Part shown: piece by piece, positions 35,338-42,795 of the stretch
How positions within the stretch are numbered: position 1 is the first letter of the stretch
Layout: every line of letters starts with the position of its first letter
Source: Dyadobacter fermentans DSM 18053
GTDB lineage: Bacteria > Bacteroidota > Bacteroidia > Cytophagales > Spirosomataceae
Direction of reading: 5' to 3'
Assembly (NCBI RefSeq): GCF_000023125.1
Contig: NC_013037.1
Location: forward strand, 1,240,001 to 1,304,000
DNA: 64,000 bases
The notes under the pieces: generated by a model
What the model was told of the DNA's origin: nothing
Seen by the model: the letters and a program-made list of their open reading frames with translations, nothing else
The model's database searches: none
Made by a program: the position numbers and the translations under genes

Positions 35338-37545
35338 ATGAAAAAACGGTTCATCTTATTCATTCTGATGCTGTTTGCCATTTGCGAAGCCCGTGCGACG
35401 CACATCGTCGGCGGACAGCTCTTCATCACGCACAACCAGGACAGCTATTACAACTATAACATGGGCCTTACGATGTACTTCGACGCCCTGAATGGCAATC
35501 CCGGCGCGGAAGATCCGTTTGTTACGATTTATGTCTTCAGAAAGCGCGACAACCAGGCCGTAGGGTATCTTGAAGCCCCAAAAATAGAACGAAAATCGGT
35601 CAACTACGCAAACCCGCTCTGCGGAATCTCAACACTGCAAACTTACCAGATCACATATAGCGCCACCGTGCACCTCACACCGACCGAATTCAGCGATCCG
35701 CAGGGCTATTACATGGTGTGGGACCGGTGCTGCCGGAACGGGACGATCACGAACATACAGGCGCCCGGCGACGCAGGCAGTTTGTTTTACCTCGAATTCC
35801 CGCCGCTTTTCAAAAACAATGCAAATTTCAAAAACTCCTCCCCCGTTTTTCCTGAAATCAAAGGAGATTATGCGTGTGTGAATTCGCCATTCTTGTTCGA
35901 TTTTGGCGGCACCGATGCCGATGGCGACAGCCTGGTATATTCGCTGATCACGCCCATGCAGGGCTATGCCGACAAATCCAACCCCAGCGCACCTGCCCGC
36001 GGCTCATCAAACTACCCGCGCCTGACTTGGGTCAACGGCATTACGGTCGATAACATGATCCCCGGCCCCGCGCCATTGAAGGTGAACCGCACCAATGGCA
36101 TGCTGTCCGTCACCGCCGGGTCTATCGGATTGTACGTGTTTGCCGTGCAGGTGGATGAATACCGCAATGGCCAGAAAATCGGTACGCTCACGCGGGATTT
36201 CCAGCTCAAAGTCGTCGACTGCCCCAAAATGGACCCGCCCAAACTGTTATTCAAACCAAAAGGGAAGAACACTTATTACACGGAAAATGAAATAATTACC
36301 GTCAAAAAAGATGATCCCAATTGCTTCGAAGTAATGGTGACCGACCCGACGGTAAACCAGATCGTAAGCGTTGAGGGCGCGACGGTCAACAACTCCAAGA
36401 ACTACTTTACCGTGCTTCCGGCCCAGTTTACCACGAAAGTCCCCAACGACACGCTGAAATTCCAGGTCTGCCTGGAAGACTGCTTCGTCACCTACGACAA
36501 CCGCCCGATCCGTATCAGGCTGGTGGCGCAGGACGGCAGCTGCCCCTTTCCGCTTACCGACACCCTCAACATCTACATTCGCCGCGAAAACAGCAGCAAC
36601 AATGCTCCGAGCGTGTCAACGTCGCTCGGGGGCGACTACGTGCACGTGAAGGCGGGCGTGCCTGTGACGTTCGATGTATTCGGCAAGGACCCCGACAAAG
36701 ACAAGCTCGCGCTTTCGGGCCGCGGCCAGGATTTCAATATGACCGATATGGGAATGGAGTTCAAACCCGTGAGCGGCCAGGCCAGCGTACAGCAGAAATT
36801 CACCTGGGTGCCGCCCTGCAATGCCAAACAGGGGGACACGCTCGCCGTCGATTTCAAGGTGGAGGACATGCGGTGCGAAGGCAACCCGATGCCGGTTTCG
36901 AAGCCCGTGTATTTTATCGTCGACGAATCGCCGAATCGCCCCCCTGCCGTGCGCACCTCTCTGCCGATCCAGGAGATCACTTATCAGATTGGCAGTCCGC
37001 AGGGAATCACGTTCGATGTGCTGGCGACCGATCCCGACACCAATACGATCGTTCTGACGGCCGCAGGCCGCGGCTTCGACATGAAGAATGCCGGAATGAT
37101 TTTCGAGGCCAAATCGGGCGTCAATTCCATCACTTCGCCGTATGCCTGGAACCCCGAATGCATATTGCTCGACGGCCAGCCCGAGCAGGCCTTCCTGGTC
37201 GACTTCATCACGCAGGACAAGAGCTGCGCCGCGGCCACCGACACGACCACCGTGAAGGTCATTTTAAAAGACAGCGGCACCACCCCTTTCCCCGAATTCC
37301 CGAACGTAATCACGCCCAACGGAGATGGAAAAAACGACTGCTTCGTATTCCAGGAACTCCCGGCCGACAACTGCCAGGATTATTTCAAGGACGTCACGAT
37401 CTTCAACCGCTGGGGAAAACAGGTCTACTATTCCAAAGTACGCCCAAACGACTGGTGCCCCGACAAAATATCCGGCGGCTACTATTATTATGTGATCCAG
37501 TATACCAAACGCTCGTATAAAGGCGGGCTCACAATTCTTAAATAG
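35338..37545 (+). CDS. Large type IX cargo protein, type B sorting tail
   Basis: A signal peptide ends near residue 21 (EARAT). The 735-residue body has cadherin/PKD-like beta modules: PSVSTSLGGDYVHVKAGVPVTFDVFGKDPDKDKL and a second similar module starting VRTSLPIQEITYQIGSPQGITFDVLATDPD. The C-terminus (about 650-735) matches the gliding-motility-associated C-terminal (type B) type IX secretion domain: NVITPNGDGKNDCF, IFNRWGKQVY and YYYVIQYT...YKGGLTILK. It should be surface-exposed, probably in adhesion or polymer binding. The start at 35338 follows rlmD on the other strand. Confidence 0.88.
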   Translation: MKKRFILFILMLFAICEARATHIVGGQLFITHNQDSYYNYNMGLTMYFDALNGNPGAEDPFVTIYVFRKRDNQAVGYLEAPKIERKSVNYANPLCGISTLQTYQITYSATVHLTPTEFSDPQGYYMVWDRCCRNGTITNIQAPGDAGSLFYLEFPPLFKNNANFKNSSPVFPEIKGDYACVNSPFLFDFGGTDADGDSLVYSLITPMQGYADKSNPSAPARGSSNYPRLTWVNGITVDNMIPGPAPLKVNRTNGMLSVTAGSIGLYVFAVQVDEYRNGQKIGTLTRDFQLKVVDCPKMDPPKLLFKPKGKNTYYTENEIITVKKDDPNCFEVMVTDPTVNQIVSVEGATVNNSKNYFTVLPAQFTTKVPNDTLKFQVCLEDCFVTYDNRPIRIRLVAQDGSCPFPLTDTLNIYIRRENSSNNAPSVSTSLGGDYVHVKAGVPVTFDVFGKDPDKDKLALSGRGQDFNMTDMGMEFKPVSGQASVQQKFTWVPPCNAKQGDTLAVDFKVEDMRCEGNPMPVSKPVYFIVDESPNRPPAVRTSLPIQEITYQIGSPQGITFDVLATDPDTNTIVLTAAGRGFDMKNAGMIFEAKSGVNSITSPYAWNPECILLDGQPEQAFLVDFITQDKSCAAATDTTTVKVILKDSGTTPFPEFPNVITPNGDGKNDCFVFQELPADNCQDYFKDVTIFNRWGKQVYYSKVRPNDWCPDKISGGYYYYVIQYTKRSYKGGLTILK

Positions 37546-37969
37546 CTGATAATCAATTCTATAATCCTGCCACATTTAATATTTTTGTAGCGATATATAT
37601 TTTTCATATGTATTTAACATTCAATACTTTTAAAACATATTTCTTTACCTAAATGTATTTTGCATACTATACTTTTGTTTGCAATCACTTAGTAAGGCCG
37701 ATTTCGATGGCGACGCAATCCTTTAATTACATTTTTTACAGTATAGAAATATGTTAAATATTAAACATACATTACTTTTTATACTTAATAAACATATAAA
37801 AAGTATTTTACGTTAAAAATGTATTTTGATCCGGCAACTACTGTCAGGCCTATGTTTCGATCTAACATTTCCCACTCGGAAGCTTGCATCAAATCAGCTA
37901 ACAATCCCTCACTTCTTGCATTTCTAAAAAATTCCTGCACCTTCATACTGTAATAATAAACATTACAGT
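37546..37969. other. AT-rich intergenic island with ATACTTTT-like words
   Basis: This 424-base gap is strongly AT-rich and contains repeated TACTTTT, ACATAT and TTAAAC words, for instance near 37624, 37668 and 37770. No gene was found. Two similar islands lie at 39098-39719 and 56327-56791. The right end holds the palindrome at 37944-37972. Confidence 0.7.
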
Positions 37970-37972
37970 ATG
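37944..37972. promoter_or_regulatory. Operator-like palindrome over the Rrf2 start codon
   Basis: CATACTGTAAT (37944-37954) and ATTACAGTATG (37962-37972) are perfect 11-base inverted arms around a 7-base spacer. The right arm ends in the start codon of the Rrf2 gene. A degenerate copy with identical geometry lies at 38392-38420, in front of the next gene, suggesting that the regulator controls both. Confidence 0.75.
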
Positions 37973-38380
37973 AACAGCGGCCGCTTTGCCATTTCGGTAC
38001 ACATTCTCACTTTACTGGCTTTCTCGGAAGACGAATGGACGTCGTCGGAATATCTGGCGGGGAGCATTAACATTAACCCCGTGCTGGTGCGGAAAGAACT
38101 GGGCAATCTTCGTGAGCGCGGGTTGGTGGCGAGCAAGGAGGGGAAGTCTGGCGGCAGCCGTCTTGCGAAACCCGCCGGCCAGATATTTATGTCGGAAGTG
38201 TACGAGGCGGTGAGGCAAAAAGACCTGCTCGGAAAGGGTATCAACTCCCCCAACCCCGACTGCCCTGTCGGCCGGAAGATCAACGATCATTTGGACGGTC
38301 TTTATGACGCCGCTGAGCAGACTTTGCTGGCTAGCCTGGGTAAAGTATCGCTCGCGGAGTTTTGCGCCAAATTCGGGTAG
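37970..38380 (+). CDS. Rrf2-family transcription regulator
   Basis: The 136-residue protein has the winged-helix DNA-binding region TSSEYLAGSININPVLVRKELGNLRERGLV with the wing GKSGGSRLAK. It has only two cysteines, C98 in PDCPVG and C132 near the end, so the three-cysteine iron-sulfur cluster of IscR is absent. A single-cysteine or thiol-based redox switch is possible, as in some Rrf2 relatives of the YwnA type. A palindrome covers its own start codon. The next gene is an NAD(P)-binding oxidoreductase, an arrangement also found in Bacillus (ywnA-ywnB). Confidence 0.88.
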   Translation: MNSGRFAISVHILTLLAFSEDEWTSSEYLAGSININPVLVRKELGNLRERGLVASKEGKSGGSRLAKPAGQIFMSEVYEAVRQKDLLGKGINSPNPDCPVGRKINDHLDGLYDAAEQTLLASLGKVSLAEFCAKFG

Positions 38381-38391
38381 TTTATTTAACC

Positions 38392-38420
38392 AAAACTGTC
38401 ACATTTTTTATTTCAGTAAT
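38392..38420. promoter_or_regulatory. Second operator-like site before the NAD(P)-binding gene
   Basis: Half-sites AAAACTGTCAC (38392-38402) and ATTTCAGTAAT (38410-38420) match the arms at 37944-37972 at about 7 of 11 positions each, with the same 7-base spacer. Both keep the ACTG/CAGT core. It lies 24 bases before the start at 38444. Confidence 0.55.
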
Positions 38421-38443
38421 ATTTAATCTTAAAATCAACACTT

Positions 38444-39097
38444 ATGAAAATTGCATTGATCGGCGCTACGGGATTCGTGGGCAGCCATGTTTTGACGGAA
38501 CTCGTGTCACGCGGCCACCAGGTGACGGCCATTGCCCGTAATATCGACAAGATCGACGCCAGCAGCGGCCTGGTGACGGCGCAGGCGGCAGACGTAACCA
38601 ATGCCGATGAAGTTGCCGCTGTCGTTGCGGGGCATGATGCGGTCATCAGCACGTTCAATTCGGGCTGGACGAACCCGAATATCTACAACGACTTCCTGAA
38701 TGGAGCAAAGGCGATCCAGGCCGGCGTGAAGCAGGCAGGTGTAAAACGCTTCCTCACAGTGGGCGGTGCGGGGAGTCTGGAAATCAAGCCCGGCGTGCAG
38801 CTGGTGGACACGCCCACTTTCCCCGAATCTTATAAAGCGGGGGCGACAGCAGCACGCGACTATCTGAATTACCTCAAAACCGAAACAGATCTCGATTGGA
38901 CTTTTCTAAGTCCGGCTATCGAGATGTCTCCCGCACATCCGGGTGAGCGTACCGGCAAATACCGCACCGCTCTTGACACCCCGGTGCTCGATGAACACCA
39001 GCGCAGCCGCCTGTCCGTAGGCGACACGGCCGTCGCGATCGTGGACGAGATAGAGCAAGGATACTTCATTAAGAAGCGCTTCACCGCTGCCTATTAG
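38444..39097 (+). CDS. NAD(P)-binding atypical short-chain dehydrogenase
   Basis: The Rossmann motif GATGFVGSHV lies at residues 7-16. RNIDKID follows as a cofactor-selecting strand end. The 217-residue length, GHDAVISTFNSGW and FLTVGGAGSLE fit the NmrA/YwnB-like atypical SDR group. The usual catalytic Tyr-xxx-Lys is not obvious, with SYKAGATAARDYL near the expected place. These proteins often act in redox sensing or quinone reduction. The gene is 63 bases downstream of the Rrf2 regulator and has an operator-like site in that gap. Confidence 0.85.
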   Translation: MKIALIGATGFVGSHVLTELVSRGHQVTAIARNIDKIDASSGLVTAQAADVTNADEVAAVVAGHDAVISTFNSGWTNPNIYNDFLNGAKAIQAGVKQAGVKRFLTVGGAGSLEIKPGVQLVDTPTFPESYKAGATAARDYLNYLKTETDLDWTFLSPAIEMSPAHPGERTGKYRTALDTPVLDEHQRSRLSVGDTAVAIVDEIEQGYFIKKRFTAAY

Positions 39098-39719
39098 GTG
39101 ATTACATTTGATACATTCATAATGTATTAAATAGTGAGATACGTATCAAATGTACGTGGCTTTCTGAACATTCTTTCAATATCAAACTTTCAGTTAGTCC
39201 CTTACATTTGAACTGAGTGGTTGGTGCAAATAAGCTGTATACTTTTCTAGTGCATGAAAAGTATACAGCTTATTTTACTTTTCATACATTTTATTCATTT
39301 AAAACGTGACGTTCATATCCGTAATTTTGACTCAAATGGTTCATATGTTACTTTTTATCCTTTAATTACTTTTGATGCTTTTATCACATTATATACATTA
39401 CATACTTTTACTACTATTATTCATTTAGATACTTATATTTAGTATTAAACATTTGCTGTTCTTCCCTGTTAACACTTTTAATACATTAACTGCATCTAAT
39501 AATACAATCAATACTATAAATATTATAAGTATTAAATATATAGATGCTTACATCCTTCTGGCAGTCAATTATTTAAACCACAAAATAACTCACACCTGCC
39601 GTTCAGCATCCTACAAACTCACATGCAACCTGCTTTGCTCACGCTGGCATTCCTGGCGGTTTAGCGTGCGTTGCGGGGTTGTTTTTTGGCTAACTTTGTG
39701 CTCTTAAAATCCCCAAAAC
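39098..39719. other. AT-rich intergenic island
   Basis: The 622-base gap holds no convincing gene. Open frames inside it are of low complexity (Phe, Ile, Leu, His, Thr). It has many TACTTTT, TACATT and AAGTAT words, as in the other two islands. Near its left end a perfect 12-base inverted repeat TACATTTGATAC/GTATCAAATGTA (39103-39114, 39143-39154) encloses a 7-base-pair hairpin (ATACATT/AATGTAT at 39111-39127), which may end the upstream transcript. Confidence 0.65.
39671..39698 (+). promoter_or_regulatory. Promoter of the SRPBCC gene
   Basis: TTG at 39671-39673 and TAACTTTG at 39691-39698 (exact -7 match) are 17 bases apart, slightly close. The -7 box ends 21 bases before the ATG. Confidence 0.5.
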
Positions 39720-40364
39720 ATGGAAACAAGTGAGAAAAAATCTTCGAAAGAACAGCTGGCCAGGCTCTCGGCGGCGGCATTAAAGAACAAAACAGGCCGT
39801 GGATGGAAAGAATGGATCCAGTGGCTGGACGACCTTGGCGCTGATAAAAAGACTCCGAGGGAGGTGCAAGCTGCGCTGGCCGAACATGTGGACAATGTGT
39901 GGTACCGGCAGAAAATCGCGCTCGGCTACCGCGAAGCCAGGGGCCTGCGCGGCGTGGGGGAGCTCGAATCTGGTTATGAAATCGGCGTTACAAGGACTTT
40001 TCCGATCCATTCGAGCAAGGCATGGGAGGTGCTGACGTCCGAAGAAGGACTGGCTGCATGGGTCGGCGATCTGGAAAACGGCACCATCGGCCCGGCCGAA
40101 TCATTCACTACCAAAGAAGGCATTACCGGCACGATCACCGTCCTCCAACCCGGCTCGCATTTCCGCATCGCATGGCAACCGCTGCATTGGCGCCAAAGCT
40201 CGATATTGCAGGTGCGCGTAATAGGCAGCAAAAGCAAAAATGCAGGCAAAAGCGTGATCAGCTTCCATCACGAAAAGCTTCCGGGCGCCGGCGACCGCTC
40301 CGCCATGAAGCAGCGTTGGGAAGAAAAACTATCGCATCTGGCTGAAATAATTAAGGGAAAATAA
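39720..40364 (+). CDS. SRPBCC-fold protein with N-terminal DUF4287-like region
   Basis: The first 80 residues (KTGRGWKEWIQWLDDLGADKK...) resemble the DUF4287 region seen in small Bacteroidota proteins. The rest (about residues 88-214) is an AHSA1/START-like domain: IGVTRTFPIHSSKAWEVLTSEEGLAAWVGD and KQRWEEKLSHLAEIIKGK. No export signal is seen. The fold binds small hydrophobic ligands; no ligand can be assigned. It is the first of three SRPBCC-fold genes in 3 kb. Confidence 0.78.
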   Translation: METSEKKSSKEQLARLSAAALKNKTGRGWKEWIQWLDDLGADKKTPREVQAALAEHVDNVWYRQKIALGYREARGLRGVGELESGYEIGVTRTFPIHSSKAWEVLTSEEGLAAWVGDLENGTIGPAESFTTKEGITGTITVLQPGSHFRIAWQPLHWRQSSILQVRVIGSKSKNAGKSVISFHHEKLPGAGDRSAMKQRWEEKLSHLAEIIKGK

Positions 40365-40406
40365 GGTTCTTTGTACCCCGATTTCATAGCCACCAATTAT
40401 ATACCA

Positions 40407-41729
40407 ATGACGTTCCGTGTTGCCAGCCTAATTTTACTTTTTATACTTTTAAGCCATTCAAACCTTTTTGCCCAGCGCTTCCTAATGGACCTTGTGGACA
40501 CTACAAACCAGATGGGAAAAGGAATGCTATCGATCTACGAACGTTATAACCGGGTGAGAATCAGCGGTTATATTCAGCCGCAGTTCCAGGTTATTTCCAA
40601 AGAGGGCGCAGAAACATACGCAGGAGGGAATTTCTCGGGGCTTTCCAATAACCGCTTCATGCTCCGGCGCGGGCGCCTTCGCGTGGACTATGCCCACCTG
40701 AACAAAAACAATGATCCGACTTCCTATTTCGTATTTCAGTTTGACGGCACCGAACGCGGCGTGGCCATCCGCGACTTCTGGGGAAGGTTTTATGAAAACA
40801 AGTTCAAGATTTTTGCATTGACTACCGGGATGTTCGCTCGGCCATTCGGACATGAAGTGAACCTGTCGTCGGCCAACCGCGAAACGCCCGAACGCGGGCG
40901 CATGTCGCAGATCCTGATGCGAACCGAGCGCGACATTGGTGCGATGCTTACCGTAGCCAGCCGCAAATCGGACCTGTGGCACCAGAAGCTCAAATTCGAC
41001 ATCGGGGTGTTTAACGGACAGGGAATGTCCGGACCGATGGATTACGACAGCCACAAGGACGTGGTCAGCCGCCTGAGTATGAAACCGACCAAGATCCGCG
41101 CGCTGGGTAATGCCACGCTCTCCGCGGCCATGTCGGGCTACGCGGGCGGCATTGTGAGCCAGGGCAACATATTATATAAAACCGAAAGACTGGGCAGCGA
41201 ATACCAGGTCGTGCGGGACTCGTCGGCTTCTAACCTGCACAAAGTAAGGCCTCGCAACTATGCCGGTGCCGATTTCCAGCTCGCTTTCCCGAACCGGAAG
41301 GGCGAAACGGAGTTCCGTGCGGAATACATTAAAGGACAACAAACGGCGACGTTCGGCACGAGCGAAACGCCCGGCACGTACCCGACCACCAACGGCGTGA
41401 AAGATCCGCTCTACACCCGCAGCTTCGATGGTGCCTATTTCTATTATCTCCAGCACCTCGGCAGCCTGGACCATCAGTTCATCATGAAATACGACTGGTA
41501 TGATCCCAACACCAAGGTTTCGGGCCGGGAAATTTCGGCAGACAATGGGTTCGGAAAGGCTGATCTGAAATATAACACGCTGGGAATGGGCTATGTATAC
41601 ATGGCCAACGAGTCGCTGAAATTCGTTTTTTACTACGAGTTTGTGCGTAATGAAAAGTCGTCGCTTGCCGGTTACGAAAGCGACGTTTCCGACGACGTAT
41701 TCACTGCGCGCGTCCAATACAACTTCTAG
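40407..41729 (+). CDS. Phosphate-selective porin O/P-like outer-membrane protein
   Basis: The ATG at 40407 gives a signal peptide ending in LFAQ. The 440-residue protein starts the barrel with YNRVRISGYIQPQFQVISKEG and RFMLRRGRLRVDYAHL, a pattern known from the OprO/OprP porin family, and ends in FTARVQYNF, a final barrel strand. This family is named after phosphate porins, but specificity in Bacteroidota is mostly unknown. It lies 42 bases after the SRPBCC gene and meets the next gene end to end with a small overlap. Confidence 0.85.
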   Translation: MTFRVASLILLFILLSHSNLFAQRFLMDLVDTTNQMGKGMLSIYERYNRVRISGYIQPQFQVISKEGAETYAGGNFSGLSNNRFMLRRGRLRVDYAHLNKNNDPTSYFVFQFDGTERGVAIRDFWGRFYENKFKIFALTTGMFARPFGHEVNLSSANRETPERGRMSQILMRTERDIGAMLTVASRKSDLWHQKLKFDIGVFNGQGMSGPMDYDSHKDVVSRLSMKPTKIRALGNATLSAAMSGYAGGIVSQGNILYKTERLGSEYQVVRDSSASNLHKVRPRNYAGADFQLAFPNRKGETEFRAEYIKGQQTATFGTSETPGTYPTTNGVKDPLYTRSFDGAYFYYLQHLGSLDHQFIMKYDWYDPNTKVSGREISADNGFGKADLKYNTLGMGYVYMANESLKFVFYYEFVRNEKSSLAGYESDVSDDVFTARVQYNF

Positions 41730-42181
41730 GAGCCGAATCTTTCGGACAATACCTTTTTCCGGTAGACAAAAATCGCATTCACTTCCCGGTTCACGATCAT
41801 CCGGTCTACCAGATTTCCCAACACGCCGAAAGGCACTTTATAATGCAGGATATCTTCCATCAGCACGCCGCCGTTTTGCTCTGTGAACCGGTGCTGGTGG
41901 TGCCAGAATGCATAGGGACCAAAGCGCTGTTCATCCACAAAATACTGTTTATCAACCACATGCGTGATTTCCGTACACCATTTGAGCGGAATACCCATGA
42001 GGGGCTTAACGATGTAGCGGATGATCTGGCCGGCGTACATGCGGTCGCCGTGCGCCGATGAGGTCACCACAAAACCCATGTGAGGCGGCGTGATGTCTTT
42101 GAGATTCGAGGGGTTGGAAAAAAAGTCCCAGGCCTCGTCGAGGCTGATCGGGAACCATTGCTTGAAATACAGCTCGCGCAT
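41726..42181 (-). CDS. SRPBCC-fold protein, cell-division-inhibitor-like
   Basis: The 151-residue protein opens ELYFKQWFPISLDEAWDFFSNPSNLKDITPPHMGFVV, the typical start of the coenzyme-Q-binding/SulA-like SRPBCC subgroup, and continues FGPYAFWHHQHRFTEQNGGVLMEDI and VPFGVLGNLVDRMIV. No signal peptide. It is convergent with the porin gene and overlaps its 3' end by 4 bases. No ligand or pathway can be named. Confidence 0.78.
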   Translation of the reverse strand: MRELYFKQWFPISLDEAWDFFSNPSNLKDITPPHMGFVVTSSAHGDRMYAGQIIRYIVKPLMGIPLKWCTEITHVVDKQYFVDEQRFGPYAFWHHQHRFTEQNGGVLMEDILHYKVPFGVLGNLVDRMIVNREVNAIFVYRKKVLSERFGS

Positions 42182-42294
42182 GTCAACTTGTTTACCTTAA
42201 TATACGTTAAATGAATGATCCGGATTAAAAATCCGGGCCGAAACTTTCTGGCACAGTTTTCTCACATTCAAAACAGTACTTAACTCCCAAGGAC

Positions 42295-42741
42295 ATGAAC
42301 AGAAAACAGCTTGCAACCACAACCATTTCTATCCATGCAAGCCCTTCTGCGGTGTGGAAGGCATTGGTAGATCCCGAACTCGTCAAAAAGTATTTTCACG
42401 GCACCGAAATGCGTTCCGACTTCGAAATTGGCAGCCCTATTACCTTCGAAGGTGTCTGGCAGGGCCAGCATTATGTCGATAAGGGGGAAATCCTGCGGAT
42501 TACGCCCGAGCGCGAACTCAGCTATTCGTTCTGGAGCCCGCTATCCGGTACCGAGGATTTTGAGGATAATTATACTCATGTAACCTTCCATTTGTCGGAA
42601 TATCACGACAACACGACGCTGGTAGTAACCCAGGATAACCTGGACGACGACGAGGCCGTGGTGAAGGCCGAAGGGAACTGGATGAAAGTGCTGCACGATC
42701 TGAAAAGGGTTGTGGAGGAAGAACGGCTGCACGTGCTTTGA
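42295..42741 (+). CDS. SRPBCC-fold (AHSA1-like) protein
   Basis: The 148-residue protein starts NRKQLATTTISIHASPSAVWKALVDPELVKKYFHGTEM, the usual AHSA1 opening, and ends in the helix GNWMKVLHDLKRVVEEE. Such proteins are called activators of Hsp90 ATPase by homology only; most bind small ligands. It is transcribed divergently from the previous SRPBCC gene and followed by a strong terminator. Confidence 0.82.
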   Translation: MNRKQLATTTISIHASPSAVWKALVDPELVKKYFHGTEMRSDFEIGSPITFEGVWQGQHYVDKGEILRITPERELSYSFWSPLSGTEDFEDNYTHVTFHLSEYHDNTTLVVTQDNLDDDEAVVKAEGNWMKVLHDLKRVVEEERLHVL

Positions 42742-42756
42742 CCGCCCGGAGATATG

Positions 42757-42789
42757 CAAAACCCGTCGGCAGCGAGCCGGCGGGTTTTG
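42757..42789. terminator. Bidirectional terminator between AHSA1-like gene and tex
   Basis: A 14-base-pair stem (42757-42770 with 42776-42789, one G-T pair) with a 5-base loop carries AAAA on one side and TTTT on the other. It lies between the two convergent stops and can serve both strands. Confidence 0.85.
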
Positions 42790-42795
42790 TATTTT

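Noticed and set aside
39254..39707. Two small plus-strand frames in the AT-rich island
   Set aside because: Their products are low-complexity Phe/Ile/Leu/Thr/His strings expected from AT-rich DNA, and they have no supporting start context.
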